From the NCBI RefSeq assembly GCF_001571225.1, contig NZ_BCTJ01000011.1:1-64000 (forward strand): 64,000 nucleotides of DNA. Reading direction: 5' to 3'. Made by a program: the position numbers and the translations under genes. Positions 28,142 through 37,612 of this stretch are shown piece after piece; positions within the stretch are counted from its first letter, which is position 1; every line of letters begins with the position of its first letter. The notes beneath the pieces are model-generated. The model saw only the letters and a list, made by a program, of their open reading frames with translations, ran no database searches and had not been told where the DNA came from. Origin of the DNA: Hydrogenophaga palleronii NBRC 102513. GTDB taxonomy: Bacteria > Pseudomonadota > Gammaproteobacteria > Burkholderiales > Burkholderiaceae_C.

Positions 28142-28153
28142 TTCCCCGACCGC

Positions 28154-29131
28154 ATGACACGCTACGCCCGCATCACCGGCACCGGCAGTTACCTGCCGCC
28201 CCAGCGACTGACCAATGCCGACATGGTGGCCATGCTGGCGCCGCGTGGCGTGGAAACCAGCGACGACTGGATCGTTGAGCGCACCGGCATCCGGGCGCGC
28301 CACTTTGTGGCCGATGGTGTGCTGGCCAGCGACCTGGCGGTGCAGGCCTGTCAGCAGGCCATGGCCGCCGCGGGTGCTGCCCCGGCTGATATCGACTTGA
28401 TCATCGTCGCCACGTCCACGCCGGACATGGTGTTTCCCTCGACCGCCTCCATCCTGCAGCACAAGCTGGGCATCACCGGCTGCCCGGTGTTCGATGTGCA
28501 GGCGGTGTGCAGCGGCTTCATTTATGCGTTGACCGTGGCCGACGCGTTGATCCGTGCCGGCAGCGCCAACAAGGCACTGGTGGTGGGGGCGGAAATTTTC
28601 AGCCGCCTGCTCGACTTCAACGACCGCACCACCTGCGTGCTGTTTGGCGACGGCGCCGGTGCTGTGGTGCTGGAGGCGTCCGACACGCCCGGCATTCTGG
28701 CCACCGACATCCATGCCGACGGCAAACACACCGGCATCCTGTGTGTGCCGGGCCATGTCTCGGGTGGGCAGATCCTGGGCGATCCCTTGCTCAAGATGGA
28801 CGGCCAGGCCGTGTTCAAGCTGGCCGTGGGCGTGCTGGAAGAGACGGCGCGTGCCGTGCTGGACAAAGCCGGCAGGACCACGGCCGACATCGACTGGTTG
28901 ATTCCACACCAGGCCAACATCCGCATCATGCAGAGCACGGCGCGCAAGCTCAAGCTGCCCATGGACAAGGTGGTGGTGACGGTGGACCAGCACGGCAACA
29001 CGTCTGCGGCCTCGATTCCGCTGGCGCTCGACCACGCTGTGCGCCAGGGCCAGGTCAAAAAGGGCGACACCCTGATGCTGGAAGGTGTGGGCGGTGGATT
29101 CACCTGGGGCTCGGTGTTGCTGGACTTCTGA
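28154..29131 (+). CDS. fabH: 3-oxoacyl-ACP synthase III (KASIII)
   Basis: Starts fatty-acid synthesis by condensing acetyl-CoA with malonyl-ACP. The 325-residue thiolase-fold enzyme has a complete catalytic triad: Cys119 (VQAVCSGF), His252 ([10 protein letters not shown]) and Asn282 ([11 protein letters not shown]). It shows the conserved TGIRARHF region near residue 44-51 and GAGAVVLE. It lies between plsX and fabD with short gaps (12 and 49 bp), as in the classic cluster. Confidence 0.97.
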   Translation: MTRYARITGTGSYLPPQRLTNADMVAMLAPRGVETSDDWIVERTGIRARHFVADGVLASDLAVQACQQAMAAAGAAPADIDLIIVATSTPDMVFPSTASILQHKLGITGCPVFDVQAVCSGFIYALTVADALIRAGSANKALVVGAEIFSRLLDFNDRTTCVLFGDGAGAVVLEASDTPGILATDIHADGKHTGILCVPGHVSGGQILGDPLLKMDGQAVFKLAVGVLEETARAVLDKAGRTTADIDWLIPHQANIRIMQSTARKLKLPMDKVVVTVDQHGNTSAASIPLALDHAVRQGQVKKGDTLMLEGVGGGFTWGSVLLDF

Positions 29132-29180
29132 GTCCGCCCCGCTGTCCCCACTTCCCGTTCTCGTTTGAACTGAAAACCCC

Positions 29181-30131
29181 ATGAAGACATTTGCGTTCGT
29201 ATTTCCGGGCCAGGGCTCGCAGGCCGTCGGCATGCTCGACGCCTGGGCGGATCACCCGGCCGTGCAGGCTACCGTGCAGGAAGCCTCGGATGCCCTCGGT
29301 GAAGACCTGGGCAAGATGATCCACGAAGGTCCGGCCGAGGTGCTGGGCATGACCGTCAACACCCAGCCCGTGATGCTGGTGGCCGGTATTGCCGCCTGGC
29401 GCGTCTGGCTGGCCGAGGGTGGCGCCAAGCCGGCAGCGCTGGCGGGCCATTCGCTGGGTGAGTACTCGGCACTTGTGGCTGCCGGTGTGCTGACGCTGGC
29501 TCAGGCCGCGCCGCTGGTGCGTTTTCGCGCACAAGCCATGCAGGACGCGGTGCCTGCCGGCACGGGTGCCATGGCCGCCGTGCTGGGGCTCGATGCTGCC
29601 GCCGTGGTGGCCGGTTGCCAAGAGGCGCAAGCCAGCTTCGGACCGGGCAGTGCCGAGGTGGTGGAGGCGGTGAACTTCAACGATCCGGCACAGACCGTGA
29701 TCGCGGGCAGCAAGGCTGCCGTGGAGAAGGCCTGCGAAGTGCTCAAGGCAAATGGCGCCAAGCGCACCTTGCCACTGCCGGTGTCGGCGCCTTTCCATTC
29801 CAGCCTGATGAAGCCGGCAGCCGAGAAGCTGCGTGCGAAGCTGGCCGAAACGGCCTTTGCCGCGCCGCAGATTCCGGTGATCAACAACATCGATGTGGTG
29901 GTCGAGTCCGACCCCGATCGCATCCGCGATGCGCTGTACCGCCAGGCTTTCGGCCCCGTGCGCTGGGTGGAGTGTGTGGGCGCGATCAAGGCGCGCGGCA
30001 TCGACACCCTGGTGGAGTGCGGCCCGCGCAAGGTGCTGGCCGGCCTGGTCAAGCGCATCGACCCCACACTCACCGGCGCAGCCCTGTACGACCCCGCCAC
30101 CCTGGCCGAGGTCAAGGCGCTGCTGGCCTGA
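29181..30131 (+). CDS. fabD: Malonyl-CoA:ACP transacylase
   Basis: Loads malonyl groups onto acyl carrier protein. The 316-residue protein shows FVFPGQGSQAVGM at the N-terminus, the nucleophile motif GHSLGEY (Ser91), the QAMQDAVP arginine/glutamine region and the catalytic histidine in VSAPFHSSLM. It is 15 bp upstream of fabG and co-oriented with the whole cluster. Confidence 0.97.
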   Translation: MKTFAFVFPGQGSQAVGMLDAWADHPAVQATVQEASDALGEDLGKMIHEGPAEVLGMTVNTQPVMLVAGIAAWRVWLAEGGAKPAALAGHSLGEYSALVAAGVLTLAQAAPLVRFRAQAMQDAVPAGTGAMAAVLGLDAAAVVAGCQEAQASFGPGSAEVVEAVNFNDPAQTVIAGSKAAVEKACEVLKANGAKRTLPLPVSAPFHSSLMKPAAEKLRAKLAETAFAAPQIPVINNIDVVVESDPDRIRDALYRQAFGPVRWVECVGAIKARGIDTLVECGPRKVLAGLVKRIDPTLTGAALYDPATLAEVKALLA

Positions 30132-30146
30132 CATCTGGAGATATCA

Positions 30147-30908
30147 ATGCCTGACAACCAATTTGCCGGCCAGGTCGCCCTGGTCACCGGCGCATCGCGC
30201 GGCATCGGCGCGGCCATTGCCGCTGAACTCACCGCCCGTGGCCTGATCGTGATCGGCACCGCCACCAGCGACGAGGGTGCGAGCCGCATCGGCACGGCGC
30301 TCAGCGCTGTCCCGGGTGCTGCCGCCGGCTGCCGCGGTGCCAAGCTGGACGTCAACGACGCCGCTGCGGCCGAGGCCCTGATCGACGAGGTCGTGAAAGC
30401 CCATGGCGGCCTGCAGGTGCTGGTGAACAACGCCGGCATTACACGCGACATGCTGGCCATGCGCCTGAAGGACGACGACTGGGATGCGGTGCTGGACACC
30501 AACCTCAAGGCCGTTTTCCGCATGAGCCGCGCCGTGATCCGTCCCATGATGAAGCAGCGCTACGGCCGCATCATCAGCATCACCAGCGTGGTCGGCGCGT
30601 CCGGTAACGCCGGTCAGGCCAACTACGCCGCCGCCAAGGCGGGTGTGGCCGGCATGACGCGTGCACTGGCCCGTGAGCTGGGCAGCCGCAACATCACGGT
30701 GAACTGCGTGGCACCCGGTTTTATCGAAACCGACATGACCAGCGCCCTGCCGGAAGAGCAGCAAAAAGCCCTGTTGGGCCAGATCCCGCTGGGACACCTG
30801 GGCAAGCCGGCCGACATTGCGCACGCCGTGGCCTACCTGGCCAGCCCGCAGGCCGCTTATGTCACGGGACAGGAACTGCACGTCAACGGCGGCATGTTCA
30901 TGGCCTGA
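30147..30908 (+). CDS. fabG: 3-oxoacyl-ACP reductase
   Basis: NADPH-dependent short-chain dehydrogenase that reduces 3-oxoacyl-ACP during elongation. The 253-residue protein has the cofactor motif TGASRGIG (14-21), NNAG (94-97), catalytic Ser147, Tyr160 and Lys164 (YAAAK), and the C-terminal [13 protein letters not shown]. It is followed by a 121-bp gap that contains the acpP promoter. Confidence 0.97.
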   Translation: MPDNQFAGQVALVTGASRGIGAAIAAELTARGLIVIGTATSDEGASRIGTALSAVPGAAAGCRGAKLDVNDAAAAEALIDEVVKAHGGLQVLVNNAGITRDMLAMRLKDDDWDAVLDTNLKAVFRMSRAVIRPMMKQRYGRIISITSVVGASGNAGQANYAAAKAGVAGMTRALARELGSRNITVNCVAPGFIETDMTSALPEEQQKALLGQIPLGHLGKPADIAHAVAYLASPQAAYVTGQELHVNGGMFMA

Positions 30909-30964
30909 AGCGGGCAAGGCTCGAATCGAATTTTCCGCGCCGCGCCAGCCGCCCGGCGGGCCAT

Positions 30965-30994
30965 CCAGGGGCATTCCCCTGGCGTGGCTAAAAT
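30965..30994 (+). promoter_or_regulatory. acpP promoter region with perfect inverted repeat
   Basis: Inverted repeat CCAGGGG (30965-30971), CATT, CCCCTGG (30976-30982), directly followed by a TAAAAT -10 hexamer (30989-30994). No TTGACA-like -35 is present at the right distance; the repeat occupies that place. It may be a protein-binding site or simply an RNA/DNA hairpin. It lies 36 bp upstream of the acpP start. Confidence 0.55.
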
Positions 30995-31029
30995 GGCGGC
31001 CTGTATTTCAACCACCCTTAGAGGGACTT

Positions 31030-31269
31030 ATGAGCGATATCGAAGCACGTGTGAAGAAAATCATTGCCGAACAACTCGGTGTGGAAGAGGGACAGGTCAC
31101 GAACGAAAAGGCCTTCGTGGCCGACCTGGGCGCCGATTCGCTGGACACGGTTGAGCTGGTGATGGCTCTGGAAGACGAGTTCGGTATCGAGATCCCCGAC
31201 GAAGAAGCCGAAAAGATCACCACGGTTCAAAAGGCTATCGACTACGCCTTGGCCAACCAGAAGGCCTGA
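31030..31269 (+). CDS. acpP: Acyl carrier protein
   Basis: Small acidic carrier of acyl chains in fatty-acid synthesis. The 79-residue product begins [18 protein letters not shown] and carries the phosphopantetheine-attachment serine in [10 protein letters not shown] (Ser37), which is modified by AcpS, encoded at 44286 in this window. A GAGGGA ribosome site precedes the ATG at 31030. It is 7 bp upstream of fabF. Confidence 0.98.
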   Translation: MSDIEARVKKIIAEQLGVEEGQVTNEKAFVADLGADSLDTVELVMALEDEFGIEIPDEEAEKITTVQKAIDYALANQKA

Positions 31270-31276
31270 AGCACCG

Positions 31277-32521
31277 ATGAGCCGTCGCCGCGTCGTCGTG
31301 ACCGGCCTGGGTTGCATCAGCCCCGTGGGCAACACGGTGGCCGATTCCTGGGCCAACCTCCTGGCCGGACAGTCCGGCATTGACTTCATCACGAAGTTCG
31401 ACGCGTCGAACTTCGCCTGCAAGTTTGCAGGAGAGGTCAAGGGGTTCAAGCTGGAGGACTACATCACCGCCAAAGAAGCGCGGACGATGGACACCTTCAT
31501 CCATTACGGTGTGGCCGCCTCCATGCAGGCGGTGGCGGACTCGGGTCTTCCCACCGGTGAACAACTGGGCGAGGAGCAGGCCACGCGCATCGGCTGCGTG
31601 ATCGGTTCCGGCATTGGTGGCCTGCCGCTGATCGAAGACACCCACACGGAGTTGACCACGCGCGGCCCACGGCGCATCACGCCGTTTTTCGTGCCGGCGT
31701 CGATCATCAACATGATCTCCGGCCACGTGTCGATGAAGTTCGGGTTCAAGGGGCCGAACATCGCCATCGTCACGGCCTGCACCACCGGCTTGCATTGCAT
31801 CGGCGAAGCCGGTCGCATGATCGAGTACGGCGATGCCGACGTGATGATTGCCGGTGGCTCCGAAGCCACCGTGTCGCCACTGGGCATCGGCGGTTTTGCC
31901 GCCATGCGTGCGCTGTCCACCCGCAACGACGATCCGAAGACCGCGTCCCGTCCCTGGGACAAGGACCGCGACGGTTTCGTGTTGGGTGAGGGCGCTGGCG
32001 TGATGGTGCTCGAAGAGTACGAACACGCCAAGGCACGCGGCGCCAAGATCTACGCCGAGCTGGCAGGTTTCGGCATGAGTGCCGACGCCGGTCACATGAC
32101 CGCACCCAATATGGACGGCCCACGCCGCGCCATGCTGAGCGCACTGCGCAATGCGGGCGTCAATCCGGAGCAGGTGAACTACCTGAACGCACACGGCACT
32201 TCCACGCCGCTGGGCGACATCAACGAAACCAACGCGATCAAGGCCGCGCTGGGCGACCATGCCAAAAGCATGGTGGTCAGCTCGACCAAGTCCATGACCG
32301 GCCACTTGTTGGGCGGCGCGGGCGGCATCGAGTCGGTGTTCACCGTGATGTCCCTGCACGATCAAAAAGTGCCTCCCACCATCAACATCTTCAACCAGGA
32401 TCCCGAGTGCGACCTGGACTACTGCGCCAACACCGCGCGGGACGTGAAGATCGAGGTGGCGGTGAAGAACAACTTCGGTTTTGGTGGCACCAACGGCTCG
32501 CTGGTGTTCCGGCGCGTCTGA
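31277..32521 (+). CDS. fabF: 3-oxoacyl-ACP synthase II (KASII)
   Basis: Elongating condensing enzyme of fatty-acid synthesis, 414 residues. Active-site Cys168 is in VTACTTGLH, with later histidines in [11 protein letters not shown] and [14 protein letters not shown], completing the Cys-His-His set. The C-terminus ([18 protein letters not shown]) is typical. It follows acpP by 7 bp and ends the lipid cluster. Confidence 0.97.
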   Translation: MSRRRVVVTGLGCISPVGNTVADSWANLLAGQSGIDFITKFDASNFACKFAGEVKGFKLEDYITAKEARTMDTFIHYGVAASMQAVADSGLPTGEQLGEEQATRIGCVIGSGIGGLPLIEDTHTELTTRGPRRITPFFVPASIINMISGHVSMKFGFKGPNIAIVTACTTGLHCIGEAGRMIEYGDADVMIAGGSEATVSPLGIGGFAAMRALSTRNDDPKTASRPWDKDRDGFVLGEGAGVMVLEEYEHAKARGAKIYAELAGFGMSADAGHMTAPNMDGPRRAMLSALRNAGVNPEQVNYLNAHGTSTPLGDINETNAIKAALGDHAKSMVVSSTKSMTGHLLGGAGGIESVFTVMSLHDQKVPPTINIFNQDPECDLDYCANTARDVKIEVAVKNNFGFGGTNGSLVFRRV

Positions 32522-32554
32522 CCACAGCGATCGCGCCTATCTCTTCCCGTTCGC

Positions 32555-33013
32555 ATGCACAACGCCCCATCGGTGATGTACCCGGTGGGGCGTTGTGCCT
32601 TGTACGCCGGCGTGCTCGCGCTGCTGGCCGTGCTGGCGGCCCTGGTGCTCGGGCTTTGGGCCTGGCGCTCGGAGACCTTCTGGCCGACGGTGGCCGGTGC
32701 CGCGGGCTGGCTGCTCTGGACCGGGCTGGCCGTTCGCAGCTGGCGGCGTTCGCCAGTGGGCTTTCTGCGCTGGCGCCCGCTGGCCCGGGACGAACCCCAT
32801 GCCCGGCGCGGTGCCTGGGGCTGGTGCGACGAGCCGGAGGCCGACGGCGTGGCCCTGCAGGGGTTGGGCGTGGCGCTCGACCTCCAGGACTGGGTGTTGT
32901 TGAGCTGGCGCGATACACATGTCCACCGAACGCACTGGGCGTGGGTGGAGCGGGCGCGCGATCCCGCGCGCTGGAACGATTTGCGGCGTGCGCTGGTGGC
33001 CAGCCGCCTCTGA
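32555..33013 (+). CDS. Small membrane protein of unknown function upstream of rpoE
   Basis: Not firmly recognised. The 152-residue protein has two closely spaced hydrophobic helices (about 17-36 and 44-59) and then a soluble C-terminal domain rich in Trp and Arg. The pattern of two helices plus a domain ending LLSWRDTHVHRTHWAW...WNDLRRALVASRL resembles the YgfX/CptA-like family, which occurs next to rpoE in some betaproteobacteria. This is a tentative similarity. It lies 33 bp after fabF and 34 bp before rpoE, so it may be co-transcribed with either. Codon use resembles its neighbours. Confidence 0.75.
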   Translation: MHNAPSVMYPVGRCALYAGVLALLAVLAALVLGLWAWRSETFWPTVAGAAGWLLWTGLAVRSWRRSPVGFLRWRPLARDEPHARRGAWGWCDEPEADGVALQGLGVALDLQDWVLLSWRDTHVHRTHWAWVERARDPARWNDLRRALVASRL

Positions 33014-33047
33014 GTTACGCTGGGCACTGGGTTATATTTCCGCGCGC

Positions 33048-33689
33048 ATGACATTCGAAGACCACACCGCCCCGCCACCACCCGACAGCGACGTCATGCT
33101 GGTACAGCGCACGCTCGCGGGTGAGCAAAAGGCATTCGAGATGCTGGTCGTGAAGTACCAGCGGCGGGTCGAGCGCCTGATCGGGCGCATGGTGCGCGAT
33201 TCCGATCTGGTGCAGGACATCGCCCAGGAAACCTTCATCCGGGCCTACCGGGCGCTGGCCCAGTTCCGGGGCGACGCCCAGTTTTACACCTGGCTGTACC
33301 GCATTGCGGTGAACACGGCCAAAAAGCAGCTCATGGAACTCAAGCGCGATCCGCTGGTTTTCCAGTCGCAAATGAAATCCGGCGACGACGATGAAACTTC
33401 CGCACCGGAACGCGAACTAAATTCGGGAGTGGCCGATACCGAGACGCCCGAAGCGGTGCTGGCCAGCAAGGAAATCGCCCAGGCGGTCAATGCCGCCATG
33501 GATGCGCTGCCTGAAGAGCTGCGCATGGCGATCACCCTGCGCGAGATCGAGGGGATGAGCTATGAAGAGATTGCCGCCGCGCTGGAGTGCCCCATTGGCA
33601 CGGTGCGCTCCCGGATCTTCCGGGCGCGTGAAGCCATTTCCGGGCGCATCAAGCCGATGCTCGAGCGCCAGACAGGCAAACGCTGGTAG
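33048..33689 (+). CDS. rpoE: RNA polymerase sigma factor RpoE (sigma-24, AlgU type)
   Basis: Extracytoplasmic-function sigma factor for envelope stress. The 213-residue protein has region 2 (about 20-90: FEMLVVKYQRRVERLIGRMV, DLVQDIAQETFIRAYRAL, FYTWLYRIAVN) and region 4 (about 148-200: LPEELRMAITLREIEGMSYEEIAAAL, IGTVRSRIFRAREAI). A longer acidic linker lies between them. The ATG at 33048 gives the standard N-terminus. It is followed by its anti-sigma factor genes rseA and rseB and the protease gene mucD, the usual regulatory unit. No clear sigma-E-type promoter was seen directly upstream. Confidence 0.96.
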   Translation: MTFEDHTAPPPPDSDVMLVQRTLAGEQKAFEMLVVKYQRRVERLIGRMVRDSDLVQDIAQETFIRAYRALAQFRGDAQFYTWLYRIAVNTAKKQLMELKRDPLVFQSQMKSGDDDETSAPERELNSGVADTETPEAVLASKEIAQAVNAAMDALPEELRMAITLREIEGMSYEEIAAALECPIGTVRSRIFRAREAISGRIKPMLERQTGKRW

Positions 33690-33757
33690 GCGAGGCTAGG
33701 CGGACGGCGCACAACGCCCCCGCTGCCGCGCGAATTGGGAAGTTCAGGAAGTCCATC

Positions 33758-34483
33758 ATGAATGCCGCACAAGTCAATTTGAATCCGCTGCCTGCGCAAG
33801 AGGCCGGCGCACTGCCGCCTACCCAGGCGCTGTCGGCGCTGGTCGACGGTGAGCTGGCGCCCGCACAGGTCCAGGGCCTGCTGACGGCCGCAGCACCCGG
33901 TGACACCGAGGTGCTGGCCCAGTGGCACAGCTACCTGGTCATCGGTGATGTGCTGCGGGGCACCGGCGACGTGACGCCAGCACAACCGGCCGGGGATTTC
34001 CTGGCCGGCGTGCGCGAGCGTCTGCGCGCGGAAGCCTTGCCCCAGTCCGGGGATCCGATTGCCACCCCCGCCCGCGCGCCTGGCTTGCTGGCGGCGGGCT
34101 CGCCCCAGACCGCCCACGTGCGTGCCCCGGCCGCAAATGACTCGCTGTTCCGCTGGAAACTGGTGGCCGGCTTTGCTTCGCTGGCCGCGGTCTCGGCGGT
34201 GAGCTGGGGTGTGCTGAGTGGCGCGCCCTCGGGTGTGGCCGATGCCAACCCCCGACTGGCCGCGGTGCCGCCGGCAGTCTCTGCCCCCGTGCCCGAAGCC
34301 ACCACGGCCGCAGTGCCGGCACCGTCCACCGCCGTGGTGGTGAACACCGGCCAGGGCACCCTGATCCGCGATGCCCGCCTGGAAGAGTTGTTGGCCGAAC
34401 ACCGGCAAAACGCGGGCATATCGGCCCTGCAGATGCCCACCGGCTTCCTGCGCAACGCCACCTACGACGCCGCAGGACGCTGA
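33758..34483 (+). CDS. rseA: Anti-sigma-E factor RseA (MucA-like)
   Basis: Single-pass inner-membrane protein that holds RpoE inactive until cleaved by envelope proteases. The 241-residue sequence has an N-terminal cytoplasmic anti-sigma domain (about 22-90: LSALVDGELAPAQV, WHSYLVIGDVLRG). One membrane helix follows (about 134-152: WKLVAGFASLAAVSAVSWG), then an Ala/Pro-rich periplasmic tail ending in a conserved segment (RDARLEELLAEHRQ). It follows rpoE by 68 bp and precedes rseB by 5 bp. Confidence 0.92.
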   Translation: MNAAQVNLNPLPAQEAGALPPTQALSALVDGELAPAQVQGLLTAAAPGDTEVLAQWHSYLVIGDVLRGTGDVTPAQPAGDFLAGVRERLRAEALPQSGDPIATPARAPGLLAAGSPQTAHVRAPAANDSLFRWKLVAGFASLAAVSAVSWGVLSGAPSGVADANPRLAAVPPAVSAPVPEATTAAVPAPSTAVVVNTGQGTLIRDARLEELLAEHRQNAGISALQMPTGFLRNATYDAAGR

Positions 34484-34488
34484 GCCAC

Positions 34489-35565
34489 ATGACACCTGCC
34501 TTGTTGCCCTTGTTCGCTGGTGATCGCCGCACGCGCACTCGGCGATTGCCGCTGTGCGGTGTGCGCCGCTGGAGCGCTGCCGCGCTGGTCGCACTGGCCT
34601 CCGGCTTCATGGTGCCGGCCCAGGCGCAGAGCCCCGCCATGAGCACCGGCCAGGCGCGCAGCGTCAACGACTGGCTCACCCGCATGCACGAGGCCTCGCG
34701 CAACCGTGCGTACATCGGCACCCTGGTGGTGTCGGCGGGCTCGACCATGTCGGCTGCCAAGATCTGGCACGCCTGCGATGGCAAGCAGCAGATGGAACGT
34801 GTGGACACCCTCACCGGGGAGCCACGCATCACCATCCGCCGCAACAAGGAAGTCATCACCTTCGTGCCGGAGGCCAAAACCGCCTTCGTGGAAAAGCGCG
34901 ATTCGCTGGGCATGTTCCCCGATTCGCTGCGCACGCCGAGCAACCTGATCCCGCAGTTCTACAGCGCACGGGAAGTGGGTGTGCAACGCGTGGCCGGCCA
35001 TCTGGCCGACATGGTGGAGATCCTGCCGCAGGACGACCTGCGCTTTGGTTACCGCATCTGGTCCGAGCAACAGACCGGTCTGGTGGTGAAGCTGCAGACG
35101 CTGGGCGAGCAGGGTGCGGTGCTGGAGCAGGTTGCATTCTCCGAGCTGCAGCTCAATGCCCCGGTGAGCATGGACAAGCTTGCGCGGGTCATGAAGGACA
35201 CCCGCGGCTATGACGTGCACAAGCCGAACTTGAAGAAGACCACGGCCGAGGCCGAAGGCTGGCGGCTGAAGGAGCCGGTGCCCGGCTTCACCGCCATGAG
35301 CTGCCACACGCGCGAGGTGCCCGGCGCCGCTGCGCAAAGCCCCGGCATGGCGCCCATGCAATGGGTGTTCTCCGATGGCCTGGCCTCGGTTTCGTTGTTC
35401 GTCGAGCCCTTCGACCCGCAGCGCCACACACAGGAGTCGTCGGCCACCGTGGGTGCGACACACACCGTCAACCGCCGTGTCGGTGAGCATTGGCTCACCG
35501 TGATGGGCGAAGTGCCGGCGCCCACCTTGCGCCGGTTTGCGCTCGCTCTGGAGCGCATCCGTTAA
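34489..35565 (+). CDS. rseB: Periplasmic sigma-E regulatory protein RseB/MucB
   Basis: Periplasmic protein that binds RseA and protects it from proteolysis, and senses mislocalised lipids or lipoproteins in studied systems. The 358-residue product has a signal peptide (cleavage after MVPAQA at about residue 46). It also has the N-terminal LolA-like domain (about 55-235: RSVNDWLTRMHEASRNRAYIGTL) and the C-terminal MucB/RseB domain (about 255-355). It is 5 bp after rseA, so almost certainly translated from the same message. Confidence 0.93.
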   Translation: MTPALLPLFAGDRRTRTRRLPLCGVRRWSAAALVALASGFMVPAQAQSPAMSTGQARSVNDWLTRMHEASRNRAYIGTLVVSAGSTMSAAKIWHACDGKQQMERVDTLTGEPRITIRRNKEVITFVPEAKTAFVEKRDSLGMFPDSLRTPSNLIPQFYSAREVGVQRVAGHLADMVEILPQDDLRFGYRIWSEQQTGLVVKLQTLGEQGAVLEQVAFSELQLNAPVSMDKLARVMKDTRGYDVHKPNLKKTTAEAEGWRLKEPVPGFTAMSCHTREVPGAAAQSPGMAPMQWVFSDGLASVSLFVEPFDPQRHTQESSATVGATHTVNRRVGEHWLTVMGEVPAPTLRRFALALERIR

Positions 35566-35691
35566 ATGCGGCGTGGCCCGATGGCCCTGCCACGCGGCAT
35601 GCGGCGCGGTGCCCGTGTCCCCGGTCGTCGGGGCATACTGGCGCGGCGCTGGCCTGTTCCCCTTCTCGCGTACCTGTAAAGGATCTCCAAG

Positions 35692-37194
35692 ATGTCCCAC
35701 CGCACCACACGTACCCCGCTGCTCACCTTGCTGACCACCACCGCGCTCGCTGTCGGGGGTATGGGAGGCCTGATGCTGCACACGCCGCTGGCGGCGCAGA
35801 CCGTGGTGCCCACGGTGCCGCCAGCGGCCAGCGTGCGCGGCCTGCCCGACTTCACCGACCTCGTGGACCTGGTAGGCCCGGCGGTGGTGAACATCCGCAC
35901 GACCGAGAAGGCGAGTGCGGCTGCATCCGGCTCGTCACCCGATGAGCAGATGCTGGAGTTCTTCAAGCGCTTCGGCATTCCCATCCCGCCCGGCATGACC
36001 CCGCGGGGCCCGCGCCAGGAGCGCGCGCCCTCCGAAGAGGCGCAGCCACGTGGTGTGGGCTCGGGTTTTGTCCTGAGTGCAGACGGTTTCGTCATGACCA
36101 ACGCCCACGTGGTCGACGGCGCCGACGAGGTCATCGTCACCCTGCCGGACAAGCGCGAGTTCAAGGCCAAGATCGTGGGGGCGGACAAACGCACCGACGT
36201 GGCGGTGGTGAAGATCGAGGCCACCGGCCTGAGCGCGGTCAAGATCGGTGACGTCAACCGCCTGCGCGTGGGCGAGTGGGTGATGGCCATCGGCTCGCCG
36301 TTCGGCCTCGAGAACTCGGTCACCGCCGGCATCGTGAGCGCCAAGCAGCGCGACACCGGCGACTTCCTGCCCTTCATCCAGACCGACGTGGCGATCAACC
36401 CCGGCAACTCTGGCGGGCCGCTGATCAACATGCGCGGTGAGGTGGTCGGCATCAACAGCCAGATCTATTCCCGCTCGGGCGGCTTCCAGGGCATCTCGTT
36501 TGCGATCCCGATCGACGAGGCGGTGCGTGTGTCGGACCAGTTGCGCACCACCGGACGCGTGACGCGTGGCCGCATCGGCGTGCAGATCGATCAGGTCAGC
36601 AAGGACGTTGCCGAGTCGATCGGTCTGGGGCAACCCAAGGGTGCCCTGGTGCGTGGTGTGGAGCCCAACTCACCGGCAGCCAAGGCCGGTGTCGAGCCGG
36701 GCGACATCATCCTGAAGTTCGATGGCAAGGAGATCGAGAAGTCGGTCGACCTGCCGCGCCTGGTGGGCAATACCAAGCCGGGCAACAAGAGCAGCATGAC
36801 GGTGTTCCGCCGTGGCAACCAGCGCGATCTGTCGATCATCGTTGCCGAGCTCGAGCCCGAGCAACCCACGGCCAAGGCCGCCACACCCGAACCAGGCAAG
36901 GCCCAGTCCAGCGGCGCGCTGCAAGGCCTGGGACTCAGCCTCACCGAGCTGACGGCGGCCGAGAAAAAGGAACTCAACCTCAAGGGCGGCGTGCGCATTG
37001 CATCGGCCGAAGGGCCTGCGGCACGCGCCGGTCTGCGGGAGGGTGACGTGATTGTGGCGATTGCCAACGCCGAAACCGCCAGCGTCAAGGACGTCGAGGC
37101 CGCTCTGGCCAAGCTCGAGAAGTCGCGCCCGATCAATGTGCTGTTCCGCCGCGGCGAGTGGGCTCAGTACGCGGTGATCCGCCCCCCCCGCTGA
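35692..37194 (+). CDS. mucD: Periplasmic Do-type serine endoprotease MucD/DegP
   Basis: Periplasmic quality-control protease and chaperone of the HtrA family, 500 residues. It has a signal peptide (about 1-36, ending PLAAQ). The trypsin-like domain has catalytic His139 (TNAHVV), Asp169 (KRTDVAVVKI) and Ser240 (GNSGGPL), and is followed by two PDZ domains (about 295-385 and 405-495). The last gene of the sigma-E unit, it limits alginate-type stress responses in Pseudomonas (family knowledge). The 126-bp gap from rseB holds no sigma-E-like promoter that I could recognise. A terminator follows. Confidence 0.95.
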   Translation: MSHRTTRTPLLTLLTTTALAVGGMGGLMLHTPLAAQTVVPTVPPAASVRGLPDFTDLVDLVGPAVVNIRTTEKASAAASGSSPDEQMLEFFKRFGIPIPPGMTPRGPRQERAPSEEAQPRGVGSGFVLSADGFVMTNAHVVDGADEVIVTLPDKREFKAKIVGADKRTDVAVVKIEATGLSAVKIGDVNRLRVGEWVMAIGSPFGLENSVTAGIVSAKQRDTGDFLPFIQTDVAINPGNSGGPLINMRGEVVGINSQIYSRSGGFQGISFAIPIDEAVRVSDQLRTTGRVTRGRIGVQIDQVSKDVAESIGLGQPKGALVRGVEPNSPAAKAGVEPGDIILKFDGKEIEKSVDLPRLVGNTKPGNKSSMTVFRRGNQRDLSIIVAELEPEQPTAKAATPEPGKAQSSGALQGLGLSLTELTAAEKKELNLKGGVRIASAEGPAARAGLREGDVIVAIANAETASVKDVEAALAKLEKSRPINVLFRRGEWAQYAVIRPPR

Positions 37195-37211
37195 GTCCAG
37201 GCCCCTTCAAT

Positions 37212-37246
37212 AACCCCCGCTCCCGATTGGGTTTAGGGGGTTTTTT
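37212..37246 (+). terminator. Intrinsic terminator after mucD
   Basis: AACCCCC (37212-37218) pairs with GGGGGTT (37236-37242), overlapping a run of six or more Ts (37241-37246). It lies 17 bp after the mucD stop codon. Confidence 0.8.
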
Positions 37247-37440
37247 GATCGGGTGGCCGATTCACCACACCGGGTTTTCCTGAGTCCAGATCGTCACGAA
37301 TTCTTTTTTGTTAGTGACTGCTCACGACTGAAAGGGGGTTCATGACCGAATTCGCTAAAATGGCGCCTGTTCTGAACGGATTCCTGTGACGATGTGCCCC
37401 TTGTATCCACGATGTGGGAACGGTTCCAGGATGCCCCCAG

Positions 37441-37487
37441 CTCTTCCACAGCTGCCTCACAGGCTGTTCAGTTTTTCTGTGGAAGAG
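37441..37487. repeat. 11-bp perfect inverted repeat in mucD-lepA gap
   Basis: CTCTTCCACAG (37441-37451) and CTGTGGAAGAG (37477-37487) separated by 25 bases. There is no T-run, so it is not a terminator. It is followed by GTTGTGAATAACTT, whose complement contains TTATTCACA, similar to a DnaA box. Role unknown. Confidence 0.7.
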
Positions 37488-37612
37488 TTGTGAATAACTT
37501 GTCTGTTGCTGCGCTGCAACAAGGCGATGGAGCTGGTTTGGTGGTGTGCATTCCGGGCTTTTTGCCTACAATGAAACCCCAACTATCGCAGTTGCCATTG
37601 ATTGTTGGTTAT

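Noticed and set aside
35565..35691. Sigma-E-type promoter upstream of mucD
   Set aside because: No GAACTT-like -35 with a TCTGA-like -10 could be found; only a small CCCCG/CGGGG hairpin is present.
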